From Epilithonimonas xixisoli (GTDB lineage Bacteria; Bacteroidota; Bacteroidia; Flavobacteriales; Weeksellaceae): 64,000 nt of DNA. Under the pieces are notes generated by a model. It made no database searches and had not been told where the DNA came from. It saw only the letters and a program-made list of their open reading frames with translations. The translations under genes and the position numbers were made by a program. Below are positions 63,234 to 64,000 of this stretch, in pieces (within the stretch, counting starts at the first letter, position 1; each line of letters opens with the position of its first letter). The DNA is taken from assembly GCF_004365655.1 (NCBI RefSeq), contig NZ_SOEO01000002.1, positions 868,001 through 932,000 of the forward strand, in the 5' to 3' direction.

Positions 63234-63493
63234 TGAAAAGTGTCGCTCCTACGGAGCTTCGCATTAGAGATGGATTTTGGCTACAAACATTTCGCTCCTA
63301 CGGAGCTGTATTAGTTAGGATTGATAATAAAATGCACTCAAATATTGAAAAGGAAAAGCCTCATTGGAGCGAAACATTTGTAGTCGACAAAATCAGAATG
63401 ATTTTTAGCAAATATTCAATAAGCAAAGCTCCATAGGAGCGAAATGTTTGTAGCAACAAGAATAAAAAAACAAAATGAGAACTCCAAAGGAGT
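63234..63493 (+). repeat. REP-like palindrome array without transposase
   Basis: GCTCCTACGGAGC at 63245-63257 and 63294-63306, inverted GCTCCATAGGAGC at 63428-63440, and diverged copies near 63356-63370 and 63481-63493. The first 32 bases (63234-63265) are identical to 3450-3481, and the CTACAAACATTTCG spacer recurs. This fills most of the 490-base gap between the T9SS protein and catalase genes. The remaining sequence on either side shows no gene. Confidence 0.85.
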
Positions 63494-63544
63494 TCAATGC
63501 TTTCCAATACAAATTTTGGTGGAAAAAAGTAGTTATTTAGAATC

Positions 63545-63572
63545 AAAAAACCTTCCGAAAAAATTCGAAAGG
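63545..63572 (-). terminator. Terminator of the catalase gene
   Basis: CCTTCCGAA (63551-63559) pairs with TTCGAAAGG (63564-63572), one G-U on the minus-strand RNA, followed by a T-run there. Confidence 0.75.
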
Positions 63573-63597
63573 CTCTGAAAGTCTATATTTTCCAAGT

Positions 63598-64000
63598 CTA
63601 TTTAGTATGATTCATCGCGTTCGCATCGATGTTTACATTCAAGCCTTGCGCCACTCGCATTCCCAACTCTATATTCGCTCGGAAGAAATGACAAAGCTGA
63701 CGGTTGATAATTTCATCTCGTTTTGGTCCATCAATTCCGCTCATATGTCCAACAATGTTGTTGACCAAAGCTGTTCTGGCGTCTTGATCTAAAGCCTTAG
63801 TGTAAAATAAACCAGGTTGCGTGTAATGGTCGTCATCGTTTTGGTTTCTGTCGAAGTGCGCCACACGAGAATTATCGAGTTCATATTCCAAATTCTTGTA
63901 AGATGGCTCTGGCTCTACATCGCTGAAGCTGTTCGGGAAATAGTTTGGTTTGTCTCCATAATCAGAATCGCTTGCCATTGCGCCAGCTCTCTGGAAATTG
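63598..64000 (-). CDS. Catalase (C-terminal part; gene continues past the window end)
   Basis: The minus-strand frame is open to the window edge, giving about 133 visible residues. The segment NFQRAGAM, then YGDKPNYFPNSF and RNQNDDDHYTQPGLFY, matches the heme-catalase C-terminal half (NFQRDGxM and PNYxPNSF). Position 5 of the first motif is Ala where Asp is usual. The following all-helical tail (LVNNIVGHMSGI..IINRQLCHFFRANIELG) is that of small-subunit clade catalases. Cytosolic hydrogen peroxide removal. The start and heme-binding part lie outside. Confidence 0.9.
   Translation of the reverse strand, partial: NFQRAGAMASDSDYGDKPNYFPNSFSDVEPEPSYKNLEYELDNSRVAHFDRNQNDDDHYTQPGLFYTKALDQDARTALVNNIVGHMSGIDGPKRDEIINRQLCHFFRANIELGMRVAQGLNVNIDANAMNHTK

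Overview
The window is about 64 kb of AT-rich chromosome from a member of the Bacteroidota, most likely a Flavobacteriia/Weeksellaceae species close to Chryseobacterium or Epilithonimonas. The evidence is: type IX secretion C-terminal sorting domains on two proteins, TAnnTTTG-type -7 promoter elements with almost no Shine-Dalgarno sequences, a methionine synthase split into two genes, DUF2911/DUF4350/TonB-receptor families typical of this group, and REP-like palindromes with a stand-alone REP-associated transposase. No rRNA, tRNA, CRISPR array or prophage was seen.

Layout. 1-7059: a BatA/MoxR-style membrane operon (SpoIIM-like protein, membrane protein, DUF4129, DUF4350, MoxR ATPase, DUF58). 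Two unrelated insertions interrupt it: a REP/RAYT locus (3450-4308) and a four-helix-bundle cassette with inverted ends (5323-5731). 7166-11480: OsmC, a large GH63-type glucosidase and an SDR dehydrogenase, with repeat-rich spacers. 11578-20960: a methionine regulon with a promoter, a SAM-I riboswitch, metX, an ACT-homoserine dehydrogenase, metZ, both halves of metH, an orphan EF-Tu domain III protein and metF. 21018-23784: hutI, hutG and a HAD phosphatase. 23848-30399: DUF2911 and methionine aminotransferase, miaA, a thioredoxin-like protein, Nudix, xerD, dCMP deaminase, enoyl-CoA hydratase and an RlpA-like lipoprotein. 30523-33322: enolase and citrate synthase. 33514-38421: a cluster of secreted surface proteins on the minus strand. 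38731-39750: a membrane-bound AraC-type regulator.

39816-48162 is the most unusual region. Two guanidino-compound hydrolases (one is CtlX) are followed by a seven-gene translationally coupled operon: speD, DUF4178, a small membrane protein, DUF350, a membrane-fused spermidine-synthase-like enzyme, a secreted FAD oxidoreductase and a His-containing polytopic membrane protein. It looks like a membrane-associated, polyamine-derived modification system, and no published function for this exact set is known to me.

48226-64000: a TonB-dependent receptor with a promoter and putative operator, ldhA, a small nadD operon, a TPR sensor kinase with LytTR response regulator, a giant LRR/PKD T9SS protein, recJ, a second T9SS protein, a REP array without transposase, and the C-terminal part of a catalase.

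At least three repeat families occur: GCTCCTACGGAGC palindromes, a 116-bp long-hairpin element in two copies, and a tandem double-hairpin repeat that runs into the metH start. Together they mark intergenic regions shaped by small mobile or hairpin elements.
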